Assembly: GCA_902835305.1 (NCBI GenBank) | Contig: CADFMD010000011.1 | Coordinates: 4,943-68,942 of the forward strand | Direction of reading: 5' to 3' | Source of the DNA: Coriobacteriaceae bacterium | GTDB taxonomy: Bacteria > Actinomycetota > Coriobacteriia > Coriobacteriales > Coriobacteriaceae | Length of the DNA: 64,000 bases | Shown here: positions 19,144 to 27,087 of the stretch, piece after piece | Position numbering within the stretch: the stretch's first letter is position 1 | Layout: the number at the start of each line of letters is the position of its first letter | Notes under the pieces: model-generated | The model's input: the letters and a program-made list of their open reading frames with translations, nothing else | What the model was told of the DNA's origin: nothing | Database searches by the model: none | Program-made: the position numbers and the translations under genes

Positions 19144-19205
19144 CGCGGCGGCGTGTCTGGCCGAACGAGTCCCCATACCCTCGTTCGGTCAGACACGCCG
19201 CCGCG
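19144..19205. repeat. Long hairpin 3 of 3 upstream of hisS
   Basis: CGCGGCGGCGTGTCTGG begins a 26-base arm at 19144 that pairs with the sequence ending at 19205, with one wobble. It abuts the hisS promoter region. Confidence 0.75.
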
Positions 19206-19269
19206 TTGCTGCTTTGTGCCGTATAATGTCCACTACCTATGACGCGATACAAAAGAAAGGTGTTTGCCC

Positions 19270-20583
19270 ATGCAGGCACAGAAGGCGGAGGGAACCCGCG
19301 ACCTTATCGGCGCTGAGATGCGCGCCTGGCAAAAGATGCAGCAGATTGCTGCCGGCGTGTTCGAGCCGTTTGGCTTTAAGCCCATCGAGACGCCCGCCAT
19401 CGAGCAGGTGGACGTGTTTGTCCACGGCATCGGCCAGTCGACCGACGTCGTGCGCAAGGAGATGTTCCGCGTGTTTAGCGGCGCCAACCTGGAGCGCGTC
19501 TTTACCGAGGGCACCGATACCAAGCTCAAGCCCAAGCAGCGCCTGGCGCTTCGTCCCGAGGGCACGGCTGGCGTGGTGCGCGCCGTCGTGGAGAACAACT
19601 TGGTGCCCCAGGGCTCCACGCCGTTTAAGGCTTACTACGCCGAGGCCATGTTCCGTGGCGAGCGTCCCCAGAAGGGCCGCTTGCGCCAGTTCCATCAGGT
19701 GGGCATCGAGTGGCTCGGCGCTCCCGATCCGGCGGCAGACGCCGAGTGCATCATCATGCTCATGGAGTTTTACAAGCGCCTGGGCTTCGATCTTTCCAAG
19801 CTCCGTCTGCTCATTAACTCGATGGGCGACGCTCGGTGCCGTCCGGCTTACCGCGAGCAGGTCAAGCAGTTTATCCTCGATCACGCTGACGAGATGTGTG
19901 ACGAGTGCCGCGAGCGCGCCGAGCTCAACCCGCTGCGTGCCTTCGACTGCAAGAACGACCACTGCCGCGAGATCATGGCCGACGCGCCGCTGATGGGCGA
20001 CAACCTGTGCGACGAGTGCCGCGAGCACTACGAGCAGGTCAAGCGCTATCTGGATGCCGCCGGTATCGAGTATGTCGAGGATCCCACACTGGTGCGTGGT
20101 CTGGACTACTACACCCGTACCGTCTTTGAGGTCGAGGCTCCCGGCGCCGGTGTCGGCTCCATTGGTGGCGGCGGTCGCTATGACGGTCTGGTCGAGCTCG
20201 AGGGTGGCAAGCCCACGGCGGGCGTCGGCTTCGCTGTCGGTTTTGAGCGCGCCCTGCTGGCCCTGCAGGCCTGTGGTAACGACTTGGGTGCCGAGGAGGC
20301 CCCGTGCGTCTACGTCGCCAACGCCGGCAAGGAGCTGCGCCAGAACGTCTTTGCCATCACGCAGGAGCTTCGCGCCGCTGGCATCGTGACCGAGGCCGAC
20401 TACCAGGGTCGTTCGCTCAAAGCTCAGTTTAAGCAGGCCGACAAGGTTGGCGCCAAGCTCATTTTGGTCCTGGGTGGCGACGAGCTTGCCGCCGGCAAGG
20501 TCAAGGTGCGCGACATGGAGAGCCATGAAGAGGTCCTTGCCGATCTGGCCAACGTCGTCGAGGCGGTTCGCGAGCGCCTGTAG
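19270..20583 (+). CDS. hisS: Histidyl-tRNA synthetase
   Basis: A class II synthetase of 437 residues from ATG 19270 (AGAAAGG about 9 bases upstream). Visible family motifs are GTRDLIG at the N-terminus, RPEGTAGVVRAV, motif 2 MFRGERPQKGRLRQFHQVG, the HisS-specific LVRGLDYYTRTVFEV and the glycine-rich SIGGGGRYDGLV. The anticodon-binding domain is at about 335-437. The CDECRERAELNPLRAFDCK insertion, with several cysteines, is normal for HisS. It charges tRNA-His in the cytoplasm. hisS is often next to aspS in related bacteria; here they are 9 kb apart. Three long hairpins lie between it and the preceding pseudogene. Confidence 0.97.
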   Translation: MQAQKAEGTRDLIGAEMRAWQKMQQIAAGVFEPFGFKPIETPAIEQVDVFVHGIGQSTDVVRKEMFRVFSGANLERVFTEGTDTKLKPKQRLALRPEGTAGVVRAVVENNLVPQGSTPFKAYYAEAMFRGERPQKGRLRQFHQVGIEWLGAPDPAADAECIIMLMEFYKRLGFDLSKLRLLINSMGDARCRPAYREQVKQFILDHADEMCDECRERAELNPLRAFDCKNDHCREIMADAPLMGDNLCDECREHYEQVKRYLDAAGIEYVEDPTLVRGLDYYTRTVFEVEAPGAGVGSIGGGGRYDGLVELEGGKPTAGVGFAVGFERALLALQACGNDLGAEEAPCVYVANAGKELRQNVFAITQELRAAGIVTEADYQGRSLKAQFKQADKVGAKLILVLGGDELAAGKVKVRDMESHEEVLADLANVVEAVRERL

Positions 20584-20640
20584 CGCATCATTTTGAGCTG
20601 CGGGTCCGCTTGAGTGTCTCGTCCATTGCGAGCGATTGTT

Positions 20641-20680
20641 ACGGGGGTGTTTCGCATTTATGCGGAATGCCCCCGTTTGT
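20641..20680 (+). terminator. Terminator after hisS
   Basis: ACGGGGGTGTTTCGCAT (20641-20657) pairs with ATGCGGAATGCCCCCGT (20660-20676) using G-U wobbles, then TTTGTG. It lies 57 bases after the stop codon. Confidence 0.75.
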
Positions 20681-20736
20681 GTATGCCGTCCACCGAGAAA
20701 TACGACCATTTAGAGCAAAAACCCTTGCAATGCAGA

Positions 20737-20796
20737 AAATACTTTTGTGTGGTAAAGCGCAATCAGTGTCGAAAGTATTTCGCAAGCGCCTATAAT
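20737..20796 (+). promoter_or_regulatory. Putative ppc promoter with inverted repeat
   Basis: A consensus -10 TATAAT is at 20791-20796, with a weak -35 (TGTCGA) about 18 bases before it. Upstream, AAATACTTT (20737-20745) and AAAGTATTT (20772-20780) form a perfect 9-bp inverted repeat whose downstream arm overlaps the -35 to -10 spacer, a plausible repressor site. Confidence 0.5.
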
Positions 20797-20840
20797 GAAT
20801 ACCGCATGTTACGTGCATAGAAGGAGGAATGGGAGGAAAC

Positions 20841-23654
20841 GTGGCTGAGAACCTAAGCAACCAGTCTGTACCCGAAGCCGCGGCGCGCGTCGCTGCCGTG
20901 GTCAACCGCCTCGTTAACCGAATCGGCTCGAATGCCGAATCCAAGGAGCGTCTCGCTGAGATCGAGATCCCCGAGGAGCTGCGCGACAATCTGGCGCTGT
21001 TCTTGCGCCTGGAGCGCCGTGTGCTTAGCGAGTATGATCCCGAGATCGCGGACCTGTTCGACAAGATTTTGACAGCCGAGATTGTGGCCAACGCCGGAAA
21101 CCCCGGCACCCGTGCTGCCGACGAGTCCGTCGACGAGCAGGGCGTGCCCACTGCCGACGAGCCCACCGCCGTGGCGTTTCGCGAGGTCGTTGATCTGATC
21201 GACAGTCTGCCGCTCGATAAGCAGCAGGTTATCGTCCGCGCCTTTACGAGCTTCTTCCATCTGGCAAACCTGTCGGAGGAGAACTACCGCGTGGCGCAGC
21301 TGCGCGAGCGCGAGGCAGGTGCGTCGACCGATACCGAGGTCGATCCCGCCAACGAACTCACCGTCGCCTATCACCAGTTGGTAAACGAGATGGGTGTCGA
21401 GGGCGCCAACGAGCTGCTCGACAAGCTCGAGTTCCACCCTGTCTTTACCGCACATCCCACCGAGGCCCGTCGTAAGGCCGTCGAGGGCAAGATTCGCCGT
21501 ATCTCCAACCTGCTGGAGGAGCGTCCGCGCCTGGGCGGCTCCGACCTGGTGGAGAACGAGCGCCATATGCTGCAGGAGATCGACGCTCTGGTGCGTACGA
21601 GCCCCATCGCGCTCAAGAAGCCCACGCCGGTCGAAGAAGCCGATACCATCATCGACATCTTCGATAACACGCTGTTCGACGTCATTCCCGTTATCTATCG
21701 TCGTTTTGATGACTGGGTGCTGGGCGACAAGGCCGGCACCGTGCCGCCGCTGTGCCCGGCGTTCTTCCACCCCGGCAGCTGGATCGGTTCCGACCGCGAC
21801 GGCAACCCCAATGTCACCGCCAAGGTGAGCCGCGAGGTTGCTGCCAAGTACTTCACCCATATGGTGCTCAAGCTCGAGGACAAGTGCCGCCGCATCGGCC
21901 GTAACCTGACGCTTGAGGCCACCTACAGCAAGCCGTCTGCCGAACTCATCAACCTGTGGAACCATCAGGTCGAGATGAGCACTCAGTACACCGCACGTGC
22001 TGAACTGATCTCCGAGCACGAGCCGCATCGCGCCGTTATGCTCGTCATGGCCGACCGTCTGAACGCCACCGTCCGTCGCATCACCGATACCATGTACCAC
22101 AGCGCCGATGAGTTCCTGGATGACCTGCGCGTCGTCCAGCGCTCCCTGGCCGCCTGCGGTGCCGTCCGTGCCGCCTACGGCCCGGTCCAGACCATCATCT
22201 GGCAGGTCGAGTCCTTCGGCTTCCACATGGTCGAGATGGAGTTCCGTCAGCACTCCGTGGTGCACGCCCGCGCCCTCAAGGATATCCACGAGAACGGTAT
22301 CCATGGCGACCTGCAGCCCATGACGCGCGAGGTCATCGACACCTTCCGTGCCATCGGTTCCATCCAAAAGCGCTACGGCAAGAAGATGGCGCACCGCTAC
22401 ATCATCTCGTTCACCAAGAGCGCCCAGCATGTGGCCGACGTCTTTGAGCTGGCCCACCTGTCCTTTGCACACGAGGAGGATGTCCCCGAGCTCGACGTGA
22501 TCCCGCTGTTCGAGCAGCTCGAGGACCTCGAGGGCTGCGTCGACGTGCTCGACCAGATGCTTACGCTGCCCGTGGTGCAAAAGCGCCTTGCCCAGACCAA
22601 CCGCCGCATGGAGGTCATGCTGGGCTATTCCGACTCCTCCAAGGATGCCGGTCCTACCACGGCCATGCTCGCGCTGCACTCCGCGCAGGAGCGCATTGCC
22701 AAGTGGGCCGAGAAGAACGATATCGACCTGGTGCTCATGCACGGTCGCGGCGGTGCCGTGGGCCGTGGCGGCGGTCCGGCCAACAAGGCCGTGCTGGCGC
22801 AGCCCAAGGGTTCGGTCAACTGCTTCTTTAAGCTCACCGAGCAGGGCGAGGTCATCTTTGCCCGTTACGGCAACCGCACGCTGGCTCAGCGCCATGTTGA
22901 GTCCGTTGCCGCCGCAACGCTTTTGCAGTCGGCCCCGAGCGTCGAGAAGACCAACACCGAGACCACGCAGAAGTTCTGGGATATGGCGGAGAAGCTCAAC
23001 GCAGTAAGCCATGAGCGCTATCTGGACCTGCTGAACACCGAGGACTTTACACCGTGGTTCTCGACCGTGACGCCGTTGACCGAGGTCGGTCTGCTGCCAA
23101 TCGGCTCGCGTCCCGCCAAGCGCGGCCTGGGCGCCAAGTCGCTCGACGACCTGCGTACCATTCCGTGGATCTTTAGCTGGAGCCAGGCACGCATCAATCT
23201 GGCCGCTTGGTACGGCCTGGGCACCGCCTGCGAGCAGTTGGGCGACCTTGACCAGCTCAAGGCTGCCTACCAGGAGTGGCCGTTCTTCCGCACGTTCATC
23301 GACAACATCGAGATGTCGATCGCTAAGACCGATCAGCGCATCGCCAAGATGTACCTGCACCTGGGCGATCGCCAGGATCTGTCCGAGAAGGTCTTCACCG
23401 AGATGCAGCTCACCCGTAAGTGGGTCCTTGCCATCGTCGGTGACGAGTGGCCGCTGCAGCGTCGCCGCGTGCTCGGCTGCGCCGTCCGCGTGCGTAACCC
23501 CTACGTCGACGCCCTGTCCATCGCCCAGGTCCGCGCCCTTCGCGAGGTGCGCATGAACCAGGACGAGATGGCCGAGGAGAAGAAGGCCGAGTACATGAGC
23601 CTGATTCTTTCGACTGTGACCGGCGTCTCGGCGGGATTGCAGAACACGGGGTAA
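20841..23654 (+). CDS. ppc: Phosphoenolpyruvate carboxylase
   Basis: About 937 residues. It makes oxaloacetate from PEP and bicarbonate, an anaplerotic step feeding reductive succinate or aspartate formation. Catalytic motifs are FTAHPTEARRK with the essential His, GSDRDGNPNVTAKV, MLGYSDSSKDAG, the glycine-rich LMHGRGGAVGRGGGPANKA, and the C-terminal LILSTVTGVSAGLQNTG, which ends the protein as in all PEPC. The start is ambiguous: ATG 20829 lies only 1 base after AAGGAGG, while GTG 20841 has GGGAGG 4 bases upstream and is preferred here. The gene is monocistronic and followed by a large hairpin element. Confidence 0.97.
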   Translation: MAENLSNQSVPEAAARVAAVVNRLVNRIGSNAESKERLAEIEIPEELRDNLALFLRLERRVLSEYDPEIADLFDKILTAEIVANAGNPGTRAADESVDEQGVPTADEPTAVAFREVVDLIDSLPLDKQQVIVRAFTSFFHLANLSEENYRVAQLREREAGASTDTEVDPANELTVAYHQLVNEMGVEGANELLDKLEFHPVFTAHPTEARRKAVEGKIRRISNLLEERPRLGGSDLVENERHMLQEIDALVRTSPIALKKPTPVEEADTIIDIFDNTLFDVIPVIYRRFDDWVLGDKAGTVPPLCPAFFHPGSWIGSDRDGNPNVTAKVSREVAAKYFTHMVLKLEDKCRRIGRNLTLEATYSKPSAELINLWNHQVEMSTQYTARAELISEHEPHRAVMLVMADRLNATVRRITDTMYHSADEFLDDLRVVQRSLAACGAVRAAYGPVQTIIWQVESFGFHMVEMEFRQHSVVHARALKDIHENGIHGDLQPMTREVIDTFRAIGSIQKRYGKKMAHRYIISFTKSAQHVADVFELAHLSFAHEEDVPELDVIPLFEQLEDLEGCVDVLDQMLTLPVVQKRLAQTNRRMEVMLGYSDSSKDAGPTTAMLALHSAQERIAKWAEKNDIDLVLMHGRGGAVGRGGGPANKAVLAQPKGSVNCFFKLTEQGEVIFARYGNRTLAQRHVESVAAATLLQSAPSVEKTNTETTQKFWDMAEKLNAVSHERYLDLLNTEDFTPWFSTVTPLTEVGLLPIGSRPAKRGLGAKSLDDLRTIPWIFSWSQARINLAAWYGLGTACEQLGDLDQLKAAYQEWPFFRTFIDNIEMSIAKTDQRIAKMYLHLGDRQDLSEKVFTEMQLTRKWVLAIVGDEWPLQRRRVLGCAVRVRNPYVDALSIAQVRALREVRMNQDEMAEEKKAEYMSLILSTVTGVSAGLQNTG

Positions 23655-23675
23655 TCGATAGCCCTGTAGTCGTCC

Positions 23676-23802
23676 GGGCCCGCCATCAGCTTACTTTTAG
23701 GCACGTCCTCGGACATGCAAGAAGCCCTCGCTGCGCACTTCGTGCGGCGAGGGCTTCTTGCGTCCTGTGGAGTGCGCCGGAAAGTAAACATACGGCGGCC
23801 CC
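23676..23802. repeat. Intergenic giant hairpin, family C copy 1
   Basis: A ~127-bp nearly self-complementary element right after ppc. The core stem GCAAGAAGCCCTCGC (23717-23731) / GCGAGGGCTTCTTGC (23747-23761) is perfect, with TGCGCACTTCGTGCG in its loop. CGTCCTCGGACATG (23704-23717) faces CGTCCTGTGG, and an outer imperfect stem joins GGGCCCGCC to GGCGGCCCC. Copy 2 lies at 26265-26389. The rest of the gap to 24030 holds further GCGCGCTTCGCGC hairpins (23851-23863 and 23962-23974), probably decayed elements, and no gene I can support. Confidence 0.8.
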
Positions 23803-24031
23803 TGCGATGTCCGGTCTTCGGAGGATTACTGGCTGGGGAAAAGATGGCGCGCTTCGCGCACTTCGATGGGGCTTCGTGCTGCGGAATGCATTCAGAGGGA
23901 AACCCGTCGGGTCCCTTCGTCCTCGGTCTTCTGGGATTAAAGCTGAAGGGAATAAGGCGCGCTTCGCGCCTCGCGTCTTATCGATCGGGATTGAGATGCA
24001 TGTGGCGCTTCTTGACTTACGACTGTAGCGG

Positions 24032-24065
24032 CCGCGGTCCCGTTTGGGATCGCGGTTGTTTTGTT
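24032..24065 (+). terminator. Hairpin with T-rich tail upstream of larA
   Basis: CCGCGGTCCC (24032-24041) pairs with GGGATCGCGG (24046-24055) with one wobble, followed by TTGTTTTGTTG. It probably insulates larA from upstream transcription. Confidence 0.6.
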
Positions 24066-24184
24066 GTGGGTCAAATATGAACGTTGTGTTAATGAGTCGG
24101 TGGACGGTGGTGTTTTTCGGTGAGCGGCGTATCCTTCCAACGGTTTATCTAGTGTGTCAGTTGAAAGGAAGAGGGCGCTCATCA

Positions 24185-25462
24185 TTGTTTGAATGTGAAC
24201 TGCCGTTTGACCACAAGACGTTGCATCTGGAGCTTGCGGATAAGAACTTCGCAGGCGTGATGGAAGGTCATCAAAACGAGTTTAAGACTACGAAATCGCA
24301 GGAAGAGCTGGTAGAAGAGTCGCTTGCCAATCCGTATGGCTCGCCTTCGCTCGAGGAGCTTTGTGCTGGCAAAAAGGATATCGTCATCATTAGCTCCGAC
24401 CATACGCGTCCCGTTCCTTCGCGTGTGACGATGCCTATTCTGCTGCATCACATTCATGCCGCTGCGCCCGAGGCGCGCGTTCGCATTCTGGTTGCAACTG
24501 GCATGCACCGTCCGTCGACGCACGAAGAGCTCGTCAACAAGTACGGCGAGGAGATCGTTGCCAACGAGGAGATCGTTATGCATGTCGCGACCGACGACAG
24601 CATGATGAAAAAGATCGGCACCCTGCCTTCTGGTGGCGAGTGCATCATCAACAAGATCGCTGCCGATTGCGATCTGCTGCTTGCCGAGGGCTTCATTGAG
24701 CCGCACTTCTTTGCCGGTTTCTCTGGCAGCCGCAAGTCCGTCCTGCCCGGCATCGCCAGCTACAAGACCATCATGTACAACCACAACGGTCAGTTTGTGA
24801 ATGACTCCCATTCGCGCGCCGGCAACCTGTGCCACAACCACGTGAGCGAGGACATGTTCGCCGCTGCCGAGATGGCGCACCTCGCCTTCGTGCTCAACGT
24901 AGTGCTTAACGGCAAGCATGAGGTCATTGGCTCCTTTGCCGGTGACATCCACAAGGCGCACGAGGCCGGCTGCGAATTCGTGAAGAGCCTTGCCGGCGTT
25001 GAGCCCATCGAGTGCGAGATTGCCATCACCACCAACGGCGGCTACCCGCTCGATCAGAACATCTACCAGGCCGTGAAGGGCATGTGCGCTGCCGAGGCCA
25101 CGCTTCCCGAGGGCGGTGTGATCATCGACGTCGCCGGTTGTGCCGACGGTCACGGTGGCGAGGGCTTCTATCACAACATCGCCGACAACGATCCGGCGGA
25201 GTTTGAGCGCGCCTGCATCGACCGTCCCAAGGACGAGACCCTGCCCGACCAGTGGACGAGCCAGATCTTTGCCCGCATCCTGGCGCATCACCCTGTGATC
25301 ATGGTCACCGACCTGTGCGATCACCAGATGCTCAAGGATATGCACATGACGCCGGTCAACACTATCGAGGAGGCGCTCAAGCTCGCCTTTGAGATGAAGG
25401 GTGCCGATGCCAAGGTTGCCGTTATTCCCGATGGCCTGGGCGTTGTCGTCGCGCAGCACTAG
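24185..25462 (+). CDS. larA: Nickel-pincer lactate racemase LarA
   Basis: About 425 residues from TTG 24185, which has GGAAGAGGG about 9 bases upstream; this length equals that of characterised LarA. The frame stays open further 5', but the extra residues do not look like LarA. It interconverts D- and L-lactate using the Ni-pincer nucleotide cofactor. Visible family features are SDHTRPVPSRV, LVATGMHRPSTHEELV, GFIEPHFFAGFSGSRKSVLPG and NGGYPLDQNIYQAVKGM, which include the expected His/Lys catalytic and cofactor-binding residues. The gene precedes an aquaporin-type lactate channel. Cofactor genes larB and larC lie on the opposite strand 2-3 kb away; larE is not in the window. Confidence 0.93.
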   Translation: MFECELPFDHKTLHLELADKNFAGVMEGHQNEFKTTKSQEELVEESLANPYGSPSLEELCAGKKDIVIISSDHTRPVPSRVTMPILLHHIHAAAPEARVRILVATGMHRPSTHEELVNKYGEEIVANEEIVMHVATDDSMMKKIGTLPSGGECIINKIAADCDLLLAEGFIEPHFFAGFSGSRKSVLPGIASYKTIMYNHNGQFVNDSHSRAGNLCHNHVSEDMFAAAEMAHLAFVLNVVLNGKHEVIGSFAGDIHKAHEAGCEFVKSLAGVEPIECEIAITTNGGYPLDQNIYQAVKGMCAAEATLPEGGVIIDVAGCADGHGGEGFYHNIADNDPAEFERACIDRPKDETLPDQWTSQIFARILAHHPVIMVTDLCDHQMLKDMHMTPVNTIEEALKLAFEMKGADAKVAVIPDGLGVVVAQH

Positions 25463-25511
25463 TGCGCGGCCTAAACGAATCGTTTTTAACCGACAAGAAA
25501 GATAAGGTTTT

Positions 25512-26243
25512 ATGCTTACCAAACTCCTCTGCGAATTCGGCGCAACTGCCCTCATGATCATCTTTGGCGTGGGCGTGCACTGCGATACCGTGCTCAAGGG
25601 CGCTAAGTATCAGGGCTCCGGCCATATGTTTGCCATCACCACCTGGTCTTTTGGCATCTCGGTCTGCCTGTTTGTCTTTGGCGGCGCCGTGTGCATGAAC
25701 CCTGCTATGGTGCTTGCCCAGTGCATCGTCGGCCTGGTGCCGTGGGGCAGCTGCATCCCCTTCATGATTGCCGATATGCTCGGCGGCTTTGTGGGCGCCG
25801 TAATCGCTTGGTTGATGTATGCCGATGAGTTCAAGGCTTCCGAGGGCGTCGTCGACCCCATTGCCCAGCGCAACATCTTCTCGACCAACCCCACCACCGA
25901 GGGTACGAACTATGTCCGTAACTTCTTCTGCGAGGCTATCTGCACTTTTGTGTTCATCAGTGCCATCCTTGCTGCCGCTAGCCGCGCCGGCGAGAACGTT
26001 CTGATGCTCGCCATCTGCGTCGGCCTGATCGTTTGGGCTGTTGGCATGGGCATGGGCGGCATCACCGGCTTCGCCATGAACCAGGCTCGTGACCTTGGTC
26101 CTCGCATGGCCTATCAGGTGCTGCCGATCAAGAACAAGGCTGACAACAACTGGAAGTATGGTCTGCTTGTTCCTGGCATCGCGCCGTTTGTCGGTGCCAT
26201 TGTGGCCGCGCTGTTTGTGCATGGCTTCTTGGGCATGTTCTAG
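25512..26243 (+). CDS. larD: MIP-family channel, probable lactate facilitator LarD
   Basis: A 243-residue aquaglyceroporin-fold protein with six membrane helices. The first half-helix motif is intact (CMNPAMVLAQ), but the second reads GFAMNQARDLGPRM, with Gln replacing Pro of the usual NPA. Its position 49 bases after larA and the known LarD family (MIP channels carrying lactic acid) support a lactate channel. From sequence alone it could equally be a glycerol or water facilitator. The gene faces the convergent tetR-larC-larB unit across a giant hairpin element. Confidence 0.85.
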   Translation: MLTKLLCEFGATALMIIFGVGVHCDTVLKGAKYQGSGHMFAITTWSFGISVCLFVFGGAVCMNPAMVLAQCIVGLVPWGSCIPFMIADMLGGFVGAVIAWLMYADEFKASEGVVDPIAQRNIFSTNPTTEGTNYVRNFFCEAICTFVFISAILAAASRAGENVLMLAICVGLIVWAVGMGMGGITGFAMNQARDLGPRMAYQVLPIKNKADNNWKYGLLVPGIAPFVGAIVAALFVHGFLGMF

Positions 26244-26264
26244 TCTGAGGCTACATAGTTGTCC

Positions 26265-26389
26265 GCTGGCCGCATGGGGCAACTTCCCAGCGCGTCCTCG
26301 GACATGAAAGAACCCCCGCTGCGCACTTCGTGCGGCGGGGGTTCTTTCGTCCTGCGGAATGCGCTGGGAAGTTACCCCATGCGGCCAGC
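26265..26389. repeat. Intergenic giant hairpin, family C copy 2
   Basis: A nearly perfect 125-bp palindrome. The 29-base outer arms (26265-26293 and 26361-26389) differ at one position. The inner stem AAAGAACCCCCGC (26307-26319) / GCGGGGGTTCTTT (26335-26347) encloses TGCGCACTTCGTGCG. It shares CGTCCTCGGACATG with copy 1. It lies between the convergent larD and tetR genes. The rest of this gap (26390-26545) shows no feature I can support. Confidence 0.85.
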
Positions 26390-26545
26390 TGCGGGATTCT
26401 TGCTGCGCTCGAGCAAGCAACCCAACATATAAATCTGAATTTGGATGGGAGGGGCTTGTTGCTGCTGGGGGCGTTGAGCTGTTGTTGACACTTTGGGATG
26501 CGTGGCGCCCTGGGTTGGGGTGATGCCTTGGGATGAGCTTCCTAC

Positions 26546-27085
26546 TTAGGTGAAGAGGGGTTTTATGGCTGATAGGTAGTCTTTGGCTACGTCGGCTTTG
26601 TCTGCTTGGAAGTTGTGCCAGGCCCACCATTGGACCATTCCTACGAAGCTTGAGGCTATGTGGTGTAGTAGGAAGCTTCGGTCCATGGTGGCGGCGGGGC
26701 TGTTTGGGTCGGTAGGGACAGTTTCGGCTGCTCGTGACATGATGGTCTTGCGTAAGCAGTCGGCGAAGACGCGTGAGCCGGCGCCGGCTACCAGCGCTCG
26801 GACGCCCTGGCGACGCTCCCATAGATTGTTGAGAATATGCTCGACCTGCACGAGCGGGTCGTCGAGCGGTGTGCCATCGTCATCGAGGGCGTGGGTGCAG
26901 ATGTCGCTCACGAGCTCGGACAGTAGGTCGTCTTTGCTCTTAAAGAGACCGTAGAATGTCGCGCGGCCTACGTGAGCGCGCGCGATGATGTCGCCGACGG
27001 TGATCTTGCTGTAGTCCTCCTCACGCAGGAGCTCGGAGAATGCTGCAATGATGGCGGCGCGGCTTTTTTCCTTGCGGGCATCCAT
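26546..27085 (-). CDS. TetR-family transcriptional regulator
   Basis: About 179 residues from ATG at 27085, just 2 bases after the larC stop. The N-terminal helix-turn-helix is typical of TetR: ITVGDIIARAHVGRATFYGLFKSKDDLL. The C-terminal half is a helical ligand-binding/dimerisation domain (TetR_C_33-like, with HHIASSFVGMVQWWAWHNF). Being the last gene of a larB-larC-tetR unit, it is a candidate repressor of the lar genes, responding perhaps to lactate. An 11-bp inverted repeat upstream of larB is a possible binding site. No LarR-type CRP activator is present. Confidence 0.85.
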   Translation of the reverse strand: MDARKEKSRAAIIAAFSELLREEDYSKITVGDIIARAHVGRATFYGLFKSKDDLLSELVSDICTHALDDDGTPLDDPLVQVEHILNNLWERRQGVRALVAGAGSRVFADCLRKTIMSRAAETVPTDPNSPAATMDRSFLLHHIASSFVGMVQWWAWHNFQADKADVAKDYLSAIKPLFT

Positions 27086-27087
27086 GG

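Noticed and set aside
24044..24184. Extra N-terminal coding sequence before larA
   Set aside because: The frame is open upstream, but the encoded residues do not resemble LarA. TTG 24185 with a good ribosome site gives the expected ~425-residue length.
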